DNA of 64,000 bases from NCBI GenBank assembly GCA_963822215.1, contig CAWGGX010000008.1:1-64000 (forward strand), given 5' to 3'. Both the position numbers and the translations under genes were made by a program. The DNA is from Roseiarcus sp963822215 (GTDB taxonomy: Bacteria > Pseudomonadota > Alphaproteobacteria > Rhizobiales > Beijerinckiaceae). Positions 44,183 to 53,251 of this stretch are shown here, piece by piece. Under the pieces are notes generated by a model. That model ran no database searches. It had not been told where the DNA came from and was given only the letters and a program-made list of their open reading frames with translations. How positions within the stretch are numbered: the first letter of the stretch is position 1; each line of letters opens with the position of its first letter.

Positions 44183-44272
44183 GATCGGCGGCGGCGGACC
44201 CGCGAGCGAAGCGATTTTGAACCGAATTGGCTTTCCGACCGCGCAGCCGCTTCGGTTTGGGAACGCGCCGGG

Positions 44273-45124
44273 CTACCCGTCCGCCTCCTCGCGCGCGTGT
44301 TCCGCGTCGAGCCTCTGCATCGCGTCGAGGGCGGGGCAGTTGGCGGCCTTCCTGTAGAGCTCCTCCGCCTCGGCGAGCTTCGACTTGCCGAACAGGAGGA
44401 CGAGGCCGTTGGCCTCCTCGATGCGGGCGATGGCGGATTCGGGCAGGAGCTTGCGGGCGAGCGAATAGTGCTTGACCGCCTCGTCCCGGCTCGCGCCGTA
44501 GGTGAGCTTCGCCAGCGTGCCCCCGACCTTGCTGACGATCTCGGCGTGATAGGCGCCGAGGGCGATATGAGCCTCGGCGTGCTTGGGGGCGAGGGCGATC
44601 GTCCTGTCGAGGCTCGCCTTCACCTTGCCGCCGGTCCCTTCCGCCAGCGCCTTGACGATCGAGACTTCCTGCGCGTAACGGCCGAGCGCCTGGGCATGGA
44701 GATAGAAGGCGTTGGGGAAGTCGGGCGCGACGGCCTGAAGGGCCGCGGCGCGCGCGGCGGAAGCGAGCAGCAGCTCACGCTTGGCCTCGCTCTCGCTCTC
44801 GAGATAGGTCGCGTAGATGTTGGCCGCTTTGTTGGCGGGGTTGGCGCCGATCGGTCCGAGCGCCGAGCCCTGCTCGACCGCCGCGCCGAAATCGCCGCGA
44901 TGGTAGGCGCGCCAGGCCTCCTGTAACGCCTCCGCGGCTGCTTCGGCGTCCTGCGAGCTCTTCAGCTGCGGGCGGCGGGCGAAGATCGCCTGGAGGAAGG
45001 CCGCGTCGGGAAACGGCTCGCAGTCGCCCCGATGCAGCTCCGGCCAGGCCGCCTTCAGCGCCGCCCCCTCGTAGGCGTAACGCGAGGCGTCATAGGGAAA
45101 TTTCTTCCAGGCTGCGGTGGCCAT
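44273..45124 (-). CDS. Tetratricopeptide-like protein
   Basis: 283 residues, helical throughout, starting MATAAWKKFPYDASRYAYEG. TPR-like helix pairs include EALQEAWRAYHRGDFGAAVE, IYATYLESESEAKRELLLAS, then IALAPKHAEAHIALGAYHAE and YSLARKLLPESAIARIEEAN. No signal peptide. Such proteins scaffold other proteins. It is the last gene of a run shared with the TetR gene, 9 bp downstream of it, which suggests a role in the same lipid cluster. Confidence 0.75.
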   Translation of the reverse strand: MATAAWKKFPYDASRYAYEGAALKAAWPELHRGDCEPFPDAAFLQAIFARRPQLKSSQDAEAAAEALQEAWRAYHRGDFGAAVEQGSALGPIGANPANKAANIYATYLESESEAKRELLLASAARAAALQAVAPDFPNAFYLHAQALGRYAQEVSIVKALAEGTGGKVKASLDRTIALAPKHAEAHIALGAYHAEIVSKVGGTLAKLTYGASRDEAVKHYSLARKLLPESAIARIEEANGLVLLFGKSKLAEAEELYRKAANCPALDAMQRLDAEHAREEADG

Positions 45125-45133
45125 TGAAGCTCC

Positions 45134-45778
45134 TCAGGCGATGTAGCGTTTGGCGAGTTGGTCGAAAAGCTCGCGCTCGCGCGGCTCGAGATAGGGCGCG
45201 GCGAGCGCGATGACGTGGAAGGCGCCCCGGGCGAGCGTGCGCCCATCTGCGCCGGCGCGCGGATCGCAGGCGTTTTCGAACGACATCCAGTAGCTCGCCA
45301 CCAGGACGATGTTCTGCGCCAGCGTGGTAATCTCGCCGGGCGCAGCGCGCATTTGTCCGCCCTTCACCAGACCGCCGAGGATCTGCTCGACGACCCGGAT
45401 CTTATGGGCGAGGACGCGCCGGAACTGCGCCCCGATCCCGCGATAGCGGCCCACGAGGTCGTTGATGTCCCGGTAGATGAAGCGGTATTTCCAGATCGCC
45501 TCGAACACCAGATGCAGGAACAGCCAGCAGTCCTCGGCGTTGGGCAGGCGCTGTTCGGGCGCGGCCAGCGTCGTCTCGATCTCGCGCCGGAACGCGGCGA
45601 AGAGATCGGCGACGATCACCTCTTTGGAGCGGAAGTGATAATAGAGATTGCCGGGGCTGATCCCCATTTCGAACGCGATCGCTGTTGTCGCCACCGAGGG
45701 TTCGCCGAGTTCGTTGAACATCTGCAGCGCCGTCTCAAGGATGCGCTCGCGCGTCCTGCGGGGCGGCTTTGGCGGCAT
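45134..45778 (-). CDS. TetR-family transcriptional regulator
   Basis: 214 residues from MPPKPPRRTRERILETALQM; the longer open frame is a shadow of the patatin gene. Helix-turn-helix: VATTAIAFEMGISPGNLYYH, then FRSKEVIVADLF. The C-terminal half resembles the TetR_C_25-like domain (FEAIWKYRFIYRDINDLVGR). It starts inside the end of the patatin gene (44-bp overlap), so the two are co-transcribed. It probably senses an acyl-CoA or lipid and controls this lipid cluster; that is inferred from position. Confidence 0.88.
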   Translation of the reverse strand: MPPKPPRRTRERILETALQMFNELGEPSVATTAIAFEMGISPGNLYYHFRSKEVIVADLFAAFRREIETTLAAPEQRLPNAEDCWLFLHLVFEAIWKYRFIYRDINDLVGRYRGIGAQFRRVLAHKIRVVEQILGGLVKGGQMRAAPGEITTLAQNIVLVASYWMSFENACDPRAGADGRTLARGAFHVIALAAPYLEPRERELFDQLAKRYIA

Positions 45779-47004
45779 CGCTGTTCCCACCCTCCGGATG
45801 TTCGGGCTCGCCCCGCCCGAAGGCTCTCTCCAGGTTCCCGAGCGCCAATTCGAGCGGATGCACGCTATCCCACAATCCCTTGGCCCCGCCAGCGGCGCGT
45901 TGCCGCGGCAGGCGTCCTTTGAGCGCTTCCCGGTCGATTTCGACGCCGTGACGGGCGAGGATCGGCCCGAGCTCGTCGGCCCGCCGTTCGAGCTCCTGGA
46001 GCGTGTGGCGGTAAGCGTGCTCGGCGAGCCGTCGCCGGTCGGAGTAGCTGAAGATGTTGGCGAAGAAGATGACGTCGTCGTCGCGCGCCGGCTCGAACAG
46101 CACCACGTCGGCGTCCGGGAACTCGGCCGCATAGCGCCCCATGCCGACCCGCATGCGCGAATAGACGAGGGAGCGGAAGGTCTGCGACAGCACGGTCAGG
46201 AGCCCGCGCTCGGCGAGCGGCCTCGGCTTGCGACCGGACTTGGCGGCCAGCTCGGCGTCGTAAGGCGCCAGCGGATTGACGCAGAAGAGGAGCTTCGCGC
46301 CTTCCTTCAGCGCCACCGAGGCGTGCAGCGTCTTCTTCAGCGCCCCGTCGACATAGTCATGGCCGTCGATGCGCGCCGGCGGGATAGAGGCCCGGGAGCG
46401 CGGCGCTCGCCTTCACCGCCTCCGAGATCGGCACATGATCGAAGCCGGGCGCGCCGAACGGCGTCGCCTTGCCGGTGTCGAGGTCGGCCGCGACGATAAA
46501 AAGCTTGTGCGGCAGCTCGCGGAAGTCGTTGGTCCGGCCAGGCTTGCTGAAAAGGCGCGCCAGATAGCCGGCGACCGCATCGTTGTCGAACAGGCCGGTC
46601 GGTAGGCCGCGGATGAGGCGAGCAAAGGATTCAAAGAAGCCCCGCACCGGCGCGGCGGCGGCGTAGGCGATGAGCGCGCTCTGCATCAGCCCCGGCGCCA
46701 TCATCATCCGGCTCAAGAACTCGCCGAATGCCGGCCGCAGCAGCAGCGCCGGCTCGAACGGGTCGTGGTGCGACCGGTCGAGAATGAACATGTCGTGCAT
46801 TTCTTGTGGCGTAATGCCGTTGGCCAGGCCCGCCGCAATGAAGGCGCCGGCGCTCACGCCGACGTAAAGGTCGAGATCGGTCAGGCGGACGCCCCGCAGC
46901 GCCTCCTGCAACGCTATGAGCGCGCCGATCTCGTAGATGCCGCCGAGGGGACCGCCCCCCGCGAGGGCGATCCCGACTTTTCCGTGCGGACGCCGCCTGC
47001 TCAT
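45735..47004 (-). pseudogene. Patatin-like phospholipase, frameshifted at the catalytic Asp
   Basis: The first frame starts MSRRRPHGKVGIALAGGGPL (oxyanion Gly-rich loop) and has the nucleophile GVSAGAF, ending GLYPAGAHRRP. One extra base at about 46375-46384 shifts the frame; the continuation reads ARIDGHDYVDGALKKTLHAS with the catalytic DGA Asp, then on to 45735 (LLFCVNPLAPYDAELAAKSG). As sequenced the Ser-Asp dyad is split. When intact it would release fatty acids from lipids. The C-terminal half remains well conserved, so a recent mutation or a sequencing error is likely. Confidence 0.82.
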
Positions 47005-47077
47005 TGGACCGCTCCCTTCGGACCGCTCCCGTCGGGTGAGCCCCGCTCGTCAACTTCGCGAGCGAGTCGCGGCGGCT

Positions 47078-47500
47078 TTACTCGGCTTTCGCCTTCGGCG
47101 TCCGCGTGCGGCCGTGCTCTTCCTCGGCCGAAAGCTTCTTGGCGATCTCAGTCAGTTCCGCGACGCGCTGGGTGAGCGCGTCGATGTCCTGACGGCTCGG
47201 CACGCTCAGGCTGTGCAGCGCCCGCTCGACCCGGTCCTCGAACACCTGCTCGAGTTTGTCCCAGGTTCCCGTCGCCTTCGACCGCATCTCGGCGAGCCGC
47301 TCGTCGGCGGCGGTCTTGGTCTTTTCCTGAACCTTCTCCCCTTCCTCGACCAGCGACTCGAACACCTTCGCGCCTTCCTTCTGGGCCTTGGCGAACGCGC
47401 CGAGACCGGCGAGCCAGATCTGGTTCGCGGATTCGCGGATTCTCACCGCCAGCTGGTTTTCCGTCGCCTCGTTGGCGAGTTCCTTCAGTTTCTTTGGCAT
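47078..47500 (-). CDS. Phasin, polyhydroxyalkanoate granule-associated (PhaI/PhaF type)
   Basis: 140 residues from MPKKLKELANEATENQLAVR; an in-frame ATG 12 bp upstream is also possible. The AESANQIWLAGLGAFAKAQK-like block (RESANQIWLAGLGAFAKAQK) is the hallmark of phasin family PF05597. A long amphipathic helix follows, and a heptad-like segment (DIDALTQRVAELTEIAKKL) gives oligomerisation. The basic tail RTRTPKAKAE is short. It would coat PHA or other neutral-lipid granules. It is divergent from the fatty acyl-CoA reductase gene, 145 bp away. Confidence 0.87.
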   Translation of the reverse strand: MPKKLKELANEATENQLAVRIRESANQIWLAGLGAFAKAQKEGAKVFESLVEEGEKVQEKTKTAADERLAEMRSKATGTWDKLEQVFEDRVERALHSLSVPSRQDIDALTQRVAELTEIAKKLSAEEEHGRTRTPKAKAE

Positions 47501-47645
47501 GACCATCCTCATGTCGTCCGGGCGGCCAATCCGCCTTTGTACGCGTCACATATCAGCATAGGATTTTAGAATTCGCCGCCCAAAGTTCTAGGCGGCCCAT
47601 TCTAGAGTTATCCGCTAGAGAGCGGTCGAGGGGAGAGGAAGGCTC

Positions 47646-49631
47646 ATGAGCGCGTTCGTCACCGGCGGGACCGGATTCATCGGCAGGCGTTTGGTTCGGC
47701 GCCTCTTGGAAAGAGACCACGACGCCGTCTGCCTGCTCGTCTACCAGCCCACGCCCGAACTCATCGAGGGTCTGAGGGCGTTTTGGGGCGCGGGGGCGGA
47801 GCGGGTCAAATTCATCGAGGGCGACATCTCGCGACCCGACCTCGGAGTCGCAGCGAAGGACGCCCACAGGCTCAAGGGCAAGGTCGACCACTTCTTTCAT
47901 CTTGCCGCCGTGTACGATCTCAAAGCCGAACCGGCCGTGGTCGTCGCCGCCAACGTCGCCGGCGTGGCCAACGCGCTCGCCTTCGCCAAGAGCGTCAAGG
48001 CGGGCTGCTTCCACCATGTGAGCTCGATCGCCGCGGCCGGACTTTACGACGGCGTCTTCCGCGAGGACATGTTCGAGGAGGCGCGCGAACTCGACCACCC
48101 GTACTACTCGTCCAAGCACAAGGGCGAGGGTCTGGTGCGGGCGGAGACGGAGATTCCGTGGCGGATCTACCGGCCGGGCATCGTGGTCGGCGATTCCAGG
48201 ACCGGCGAGATCGATAAGATCGACGGCCCCTATTATTTCTTCAAGCTGATCCAGAAGCTGCGCGACGCTTTGCCCCCCTGGGTCCCGATGATCGGCGTCG
48301 AGGGCGGCCGGATCAACGTCGTGCCGGTCGATTTCGTCGTCGCCGCGATGGACCATCTCGCCCATCTCGATGGCCTCGACGGCCGCACCTTCCACCTCAC
48401 CGATCCGAACCCGATGCGGGTCGGCGACATGTTGAACGCGCTCGCCAAGGCCGCGCATGCGCCGCCCTTCACCATGCGCGTCAACGCGGGCCTCTTCGGC
48501 TTCGCCCCGCCGGCGCTTATGCGCGGGCTGATGGCGCTGACGCCGTTTCGCCGCATGCGCAAGATGATGATGAAGGAGCTCGGGTTGCCGGACGACGTCT
48601 TGATGTTCGTCAACTACCCGACCCGGTTCGACTGCCGCGAGACCCAGAAGCTGTTGAGACCCGCCGGGATCGAGGTCCCCGCGTTCGAGGACTACGTCTG
48701 GCGGCTGTGGGACTATTGGGAGCGCCATCTCGATCCCGCCCTGTTCGTCGACCGCTCGCTCAGCGGCGCGGTCAAGGGCAAGCGCGTGCTCATCACCGGC
48801 GGCTCGGCCGGCATCGGCAAGTCGATCGCGCACCGCCTTGCGAAAGCCGGCGCCAAAACGCTGATCGTCGCGCGCGACGTCGAGAAGCTTGAACTGACCC
48901 GCGAGGAATTCGCCGCCCAGGGCTTTGAGCTCGCGACCTACAGCGCCGACATCTCCGATCCAGCGCATTGCGCGGCGGTGATCGAGCGGATCACGGCCGA
49001 GCACGGCGGGGTCGACATTCTCATCAATAACGCGGGCCGCTCGATCCGCCGCGCGGTGGAGAATTCCTACGATCGGCTGCACGACGTCGAACGGCTGATG
49101 CGGCTCAACTATCTGGCCGCCGTTCAGCTCACCATGGGCTTCCTGCCCGGCATGGCGGAACGCCGCTCCGGCCATGTCATCAACATCTCCTCGATCGGCG
49201 TGCTGACCACCGCGCCGCGCTTCTCCGCCTACATCGCCTCCAAGGCGGCGCTCGAAGGATGGTCGAACTGCGCGGCGAGCGAGTTTCTCGACCGCGGGGT
49301 CGCCTTCACCAACGTCAATATGCCGCTGGTGCGCACCGAGATGATCGCGCCGACCAAGTTCTATCAGCATGTGCCGACGCTTGACCCAGATGAGGCGGCC
49401 GTCCTGGTCGTCGAGGCGATCATCGACCGGCCGGCGCGGGTGGCGACGCGGCTCGGCCGGTTCGGCCAGGCGGTTCAGGCGATTGCGCCGAACATGGGCC
49501 GGATTGTTCTCAACACGGCTTTCCGCATGTTTCCGGAGAGCGCCGCGGCGCGCGGCGAGAAGGAGAGCGAAGTCGCGCCGAACGCCGATCAGATCGCCTT
49601 CACCCAGATTTTGAAGGGCCTGCATATCTGA
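47646..49631 (+). CDS. Two-domain alcohol-forming fatty acyl-CoA reductase
   Basis: 661 residues. The N-terminal extended-SDR domain has the FVTGGTGFIGRRLVRRLLER Rossmann loop, FHHVSSIAAAGLYDG and the YSSK active site (HPYYSSKHKGEG), with GPYYFFKLIQKLRDALPPWV. The C-terminal classical SDR domain starts at about 380 (VLITGGSAGIGKSIA) and has INNAGRSIRR and FSAYIASKAALE. Length and motifs follow the Marinobacter Maqu_2507-type enzyme that reduces acyl-CoA through aldehyde to fatty alcohol with NADPH. It heads a fatty-lipid operon with an acyl-CoA synthetase 20 bp downstream. Confidence 0.87.
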   Translation: MSAFVTGGTGFIGRRLVRRLLERDHDAVCLLVYQPTPELIEGLRAFWGAGAERVKFIEGDISRPDLGVAAKDAHRLKGKVDHFFHLAAVYDLKAEPAVVVAANVAGVANALAFAKSVKAGCFHHVSSIAAAGLYDGVFREDMFEEARELDHPYYSSKHKGEGLVRAETEIPWRIYRPGIVVGDSRTGEIDKIDGPYYFFKLIQKLRDALPPWVPMIGVEGGRINVVPVDFVVAAMDHLAHLDGLDGRTFHLTDPNPMRVGDMLNALAKAAHAPPFTMRVNAGLFGFAPPALMRGLMALTPFRRMRKMMMKELGLPDDVLMFVNYPTRFDCRETQKLLRPAGIEVPAFEDYVWRLWDYWERHLDPALFVDRSLSGAVKGKRVLITGGSAGIGKSIAHRLAKAGAKTLIVARDVEKLELTREEFAAQGFELATYSADISDPAHCAAVIERITAEHGGVDILINNAGRSIRRAVENSYDRLHDVERLMRLNYLAAVQLTMGFLPGMAERRSGHVINISSIGVLTTAPRFSAYIASKAALEGWSNCAASEFLDRGVAFTNVNMPLVRTEMIAPTKFYQHVPTLDPDEAAVLVVEAIIDRPARVATRLGRFGQAVQAIAPNMGRIVLNTAFRMFPESAAARGEKESEVAPNADQIAFTQILKGLHI

Positions 49632-49651
49632 GGGCGACAGTGAGGGTCGAA

Positions 49652-51379
49652 ATGGAACGGATCTGGCTGAAGTCCTATCCCGAGGGGGTTCCGGCCGACA
49701 TCAACCCGGAAGCCTATGGCTCGCTCGGAGACTTCTTTGCGGCCAGCGTCGAACGCTACCGCGATCGCGTCGCCTATATCGGCATGAAGCGGACGATGAC
49801 TTACGGCCAGCTCGACGCCCAGTCGCGCGCCTTCGCCGCCTATCTCGGCGGCGTGGCGGGCCTCAAGCGCGGGTCGCGGGTCGCGTTGATGATGCCGAAC
49901 CTGCTGCAATATCCGGTCGCGCTGTTCGGCGCCCTCAGGGCCGGCTTCGTCGTGGTCAACTGCAATCCGCTCTACTCGCCGCGCGAGCTGCATCATCAGC
50001 TCGCCGACTCGGGCGCGGAAGCGATCGTCGTGCTGGAGAATTTCGCGCAGACGCTGGAGAAGGCGATCGAGGACACGAACGTCAGGATCGTGATTGTAAC
50101 CGCGGTCGGCGACCTCCTCGGGGGGCCTCGCGGGCTTATCGCCAATCTCGTCGTGCGCCGCGTCCGGCGCGCCGTCCCGCCATGGCGCCTGTCGAACGCA
50201 GTGCGGTTCAGGCGGGCGCTCGCCGAGGGCCGCAGCCGCAAGACGGAGCTGCCGAAGATCGAGCCGACCGATCTCGCCTTCCTGCAATATACGGGCGGGA
50301 CGACAGGCGTTCCCAAGGCGGCGATGCTCACCCATCGCAACATGATCGCCAACCTGCAGCAGGTCGCAGCCTGGATTGCCTCCGCGGCGGGCTCCGAGGG
50401 CGAGGTGTTCGTGACCGCGCTGCCGCTCTATCACGTGTTCGCGCTGACGGTGAACGCCCTCGTCCCGATGATGATGGGGGCCCAGAATCTTTTGATCCCC
50501 GATCCGCGCGACCTGCGCGCTTTCGTCAAGGCGCTCGCCGAGACGCGGTTCACCGCGATGACAGGAGTGAACACTCTGTTCAACGCGCTCTTGAACAATC
50601 CGGAGTTTTTGCGCCTCGACTTCACGAGCCTCCACGTCGCGGTCGCCGGCGGTATGGCTGTGCAGCGGGCGGTCGCCGAGCGCTGGAAGCAGGTGACCGG
50701 CAAGCCGCTGGTCGAGGGCTACGGCCTGACCGAGACGGCGCCGATCGCGACCTGCAATCCGCTGACGACCGAGGAGTACACCGGCGCGATCGGCCTGCCG
50801 CTGCCCTCGACCGACATCGCCATCCGCGACATGGATGGGCGCGACGTTCCGCTTGGAGAGGCCGGCGAGCTCTGCATCAAGGGGCCGCAGGTGATGGCCG
50901 GCTACTGGATGAAGCCGGACGAGACGGCCCATGTGATGACCGAGGACGGCTATCTGAAGACCGGCGACATCGCCCGGATCGACGAGCGCGGGTACATCTT
51001 CATCGTCGACCGGAAGAAGGACATGATCCTCGTCTCCGGTTTCAACGTCTATCCGAACGAGATCGAGGACGTCGTGATGACTCACCCCGCCGTGCACGAG
51101 GTTGGCGCAGTCGGCGTGCCGGACGCCAAGTCGGGCGAGGCGGTCAAGATCGTGGTCGTGCGCAAGGACGCCGCCGTCACCGACGCCGAGATCATCGCCC
51201 ACTGCCGCCAGCATCTCACCGGCTACAAGACGCCGCGCCATGTCGAGTTCCGCGAGACGCTGCCGCGCTCGCCGATCGGCAAGATCCTGCGCCGCGAGCT
51301 GAGGGATGAGGCCGAGCGGAGAGGTATGAGGTCCAGCGAAGACGGGCCGAAGGAGGTCGCTCAAGCCAAGAGCGAATAG
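49652..51379 (+). CDS. fadD: Long-chain fatty acid-CoA ligase
   Basis: 575 residues from MERIWLKSYPEGVPADINPE, with GAGG 7-10 bp upstream; GTG 49640 is an alternative. AMP-binding motif LQYTGGTTGVPKAAMLTHRN, then VEGYGLTETAPIATCNPLT, then YLKTGDIARIDERGYIFIVD and the C-terminal Lys in RSPIGKILRRELRDE are intact. It activates free fatty acids to acyl-CoA, the substrate of the reductase encoded just upstream. No membrane segment. Same operon as the reductase (20-bp gap). Confidence 0.93.
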   Translation: MERIWLKSYPEGVPADINPEAYGSLGDFFAASVERYRDRVAYIGMKRTMTYGQLDAQSRAFAAYLGGVAGLKRGSRVALMMPNLLQYPVALFGALRAGFVVVNCNPLYSPRELHHQLADSGAEAIVVLENFAQTLEKAIEDTNVRIVIVTAVGDLLGGPRGLIANLVVRRVRRAVPPWRLSNAVRFRRALAEGRSRKTELPKIEPTDLAFLQYTGGTTGVPKAAMLTHRNMIANLQQVAAWIASAAGSEGEVFVTALPLYHVFALTVNALVPMMMGAQNLLIPDPRDLRAFVKALAETRFTAMTGVNTLFNALLNNPEFLRLDFTSLHVAVAGGMAVQRAVAERWKQVTGKPLVEGYGLTETAPIATCNPLTTEEYTGAIGLPLPSTDIAIRDMDGRDVPLGEAGELCIKGPQVMAGYWMKPDETAHVMTEDGYLKTGDIARIDERGYIFIVDRKKDMILVSGFNVYPNEIEDVVMTHPAVHEVGAVGVPDAKSGEAVKIVVVRKDAAVTDAEIIAHCRQHLTGYKTPRHVEFRETLPRSPIGKILRRELRDEAERRGMRSSEDGPKEVAQAKSE

Positions 51380-51470
51380 GGCGCAACGTTCGCGAGAAAG
51401 GGGGAAGCGCGGGACGCCCGCCGGCGGCGTTGGGAGACGCCCGTCCGGAAGACGAGGAGAGGGAGAAGCG

Positions 51471-53099
51471 ATGACCGTCCAGACATCCGACCGGGCCGCT
51501 CATGAGACGGTCGACTTCATCGTCGTCGGCGCGGGGCCTGCGGGTTGCGCCGTCGCTGCGCGTCTTGCGCAATTCTCGGCGGAATCGTCGGTCGCGCTGA
51601 TCGAGGCGGGGCCAGCCAAGGCCTCGCTCCTTTCCGACGTTCCGCTCGGGATCGCCGTGCTGGTGCCGTTTCGTTCGCAGCGGAACTACGCCTACGAAAC
51701 CACGCCGCAGGCGGGCTTCGGCGGGCGCAAAGGCTATCAGCCGCGCGGCCGCGGGCTCGGGGGATCGAGCCTGATCAACGCGATGATCTACATGCGCGGC
51801 CAGCCGCAGGACTACGAGGCCTGGGCGGCGCTCGGCTGCAAGGGGTGGGGCTGGTCGGACGTGCTGCCCTATTTCAAGCGCGCCGAGGACAATGCGCGCG
51901 GGGCGGACGAATGGCATGGCGTCGGCGGGCCGCTGCATGTCAGCGACCTCGCCCACCGCAATCCCGCGGTCGAGGCTTTCGTCGCGGCTGCGGTCGAGGC
52001 CGGCTTCCCTCGCAACGACGACTTCAACGGTCCGGTCCAGGAGGGCGTCGGCGCCTTCCAATTGTTCCAGAAGAACGGCCGCCGCTACAACGCCGCCCGC
52101 GCTTATCTGCAGGCCTCCCCGGCGGTGAACCTCGCCATCTGCGCCGACTGCCAGGCGCGGCGCGTCCTGTTCGAGGGGAGGCGCGCCGCCGGCGTCGCCT
52201 TTGTCTGCGGCGGGCGGGAGAAGCGGCTATACGTCCGGCGCGAGGTGATCCTTTCCGCCGGCGCCTTCGGCTCGCCGCAGCTTCTGATGGTGTCGGGCGT
52301 CGGCCCGGGCGAGGCGCTCAAGCGTTTCGGGATCGAGGTCGTTCACGACGCGCCCGACGTCGGGGCCAATCTGCAGGACCACTGCGACTATGTCGCGAAC
52401 CTGATCGCCAAAGGACCCGGGCTGTTCGGCCTCGCCTGGCCGATACTCACCAGCGGGCCCGCAGAGATTGCCAGTTTCCTCCGCCGCGGAAGCGGCCTCC
52501 TAACGTCCAACGCGGCGGAGGCGGGCGGCTTCGTAAGAAGCCGCCCGACAATCGACCGGCCTGACCTGCAGCTCCATTTCTGCGTCGGCATCGTCGACGA
52601 CCACAACCGCAAGCTCCACTTCACCACTGGCATGTCGCTGCATGTCTGCGACCTGAGGCCGAAAAGCCGCGGCGCGGTCACGCTCGCCGGGCCCGACGTC
52701 GCGACGGCGCCGCTGATCGACCCGAACTATCTGGCCGACCCGGAGGATCTCGAGACGCTGGTTCGCGGGGCGGAGATCGTCCAGACCATCCTCGCCAAGC
52801 CGCCGCTCGCGCCCTATCGTGGGCGCTATATCTACGGCACCGGCCGGGACGACCGGCAAGCTTTGCGCGCTCTCATCCGCGAGCGCGCCGACACGATCTA
52901 CCACCCGGCCGGGACCTGCCGGATGGGCGTCGACGAGCGCGCGGTGGTCGATCCGACGCTCCGGGTGCGCGGCGTCGAGGGTTTGCGGGTTGTCGACGCC
53001 TCCATCATGCCGATCCTCGTGAGCGGCAACACCCAGGCCCCCTCGGCCATGATCGGCGAGAAGGCGGCCGACATGATTTTGGGCCGGAAGGCGGCGTGA
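51471..53099 (+). CDS. GMC-family FAD-dependent alcohol dehydrogenase
   Basis: 542 residues. FAD loop DFIVVGAGPAGCAVAARLAQ near the N-terminus, GMC signature 1 RGLGGSSLINAMIYMRGQ, and signature 2 SAGAFGSPQLLMVSGVGP. The catalytic His is in YHPAGTCRMG and the second in VSGNTQAPSAMIGEKAADMI (Asn in place of His). AlkJ and choline dehydrogenase are the closest types. It would oxidise a primary alcohol, plausibly the fatty alcohol from the upstream reductase. A purine-rich ribosome site (GAGGGAGAAG) precedes the ATG, 91 bp after fadD. Confidence 0.9.
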   Translation: MTVQTSDRAAHETVDFIVVGAGPAGCAVAARLAQFSAESSVALIEAGPAKASLLSDVPLGIAVLVPFRSQRNYAYETTPQAGFGGRKGYQPRGRGLGGSSLINAMIYMRGQPQDYEAWAALGCKGWGWSDVLPYFKRAEDNARGADEWHGVGGPLHVSDLAHRNPAVEAFVAAAVEAGFPRNDDFNGPVQEGVGAFQLFQKNGRRYNAARAYLQASPAVNLAICADCQARRVLFEGRRAAGVAFVCGGREKRLYVRREVILSAGAFGSPQLLMVSGVGPGEALKRFGIEVVHDAPDVGANLQDHCDYVANLIAKGPGLFGLAWPILTSGPAEIASFLRRGSGLLTSNAAEAGGFVRSRPTIDRPDLQLHFCVGIVDDHNRKLHFTTGMSLHVCDLRPKSRGAVTLAGPDVATAPLIDPNYLADPEDLETLVRGAEIVQTILAKPPLAPYRGRYIYGTGRDDRQALRALIRERADTIYHPAGTCRMGVDERAVVDPTLRVRGVEGLRVVDASIMPILVSGNTQAPSAMIGEKAADMILGRKAA

Positions 53100-53107
53100 G
53101 CATCTCC

Positions 53108-53250
53108 CTTGTCCCCGCTCGCGGGGAGAAGGTCAGGATGAGGGGCAGCGCCGACGGTCGAGATCAGCGCAGACGCCAACGTCGGAGGTCAGCGCCGCCC
53201 CTCATCCGGCGCTTCGCGCCACCTTCCCCCCGCCAGCGGGGGGAAGGGCT
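53108..53250. repeat. Composite palindromic repeat between convergent genes
   Basis: Two short hairpins, CCCCGCTCGCGGGG (53116-53129) and CCCCCCGCCAGCGGGGGG (53226-53243), lie inside a larger inverted arrangement: AAGGTCAGGATGAGGGGC near 53132 faces GCCCCTCATC and CCACCTTCC further on. It fills the gap between the GMC and aldo/keto genes and could terminate both. It resembles known alphaproteobacterial intergenic repeats. Confidence 0.65.
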
Positions 53251-53251
53251 T

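Noticed and set aside
45134..46132. 332-residue frame upstream of the TetR regulator
   Set aside because: The extra N-terminal part is the patatin gene read in the wrong frame; TetR proper begins at 45778.
47553..49625. 690-residue minus-strand frame within the acyl-CoA reductase
   Set aside because: Composition is Arg/His/Asp-rich, typical of antisense frames; the opposite strand has clear SDR motifs.
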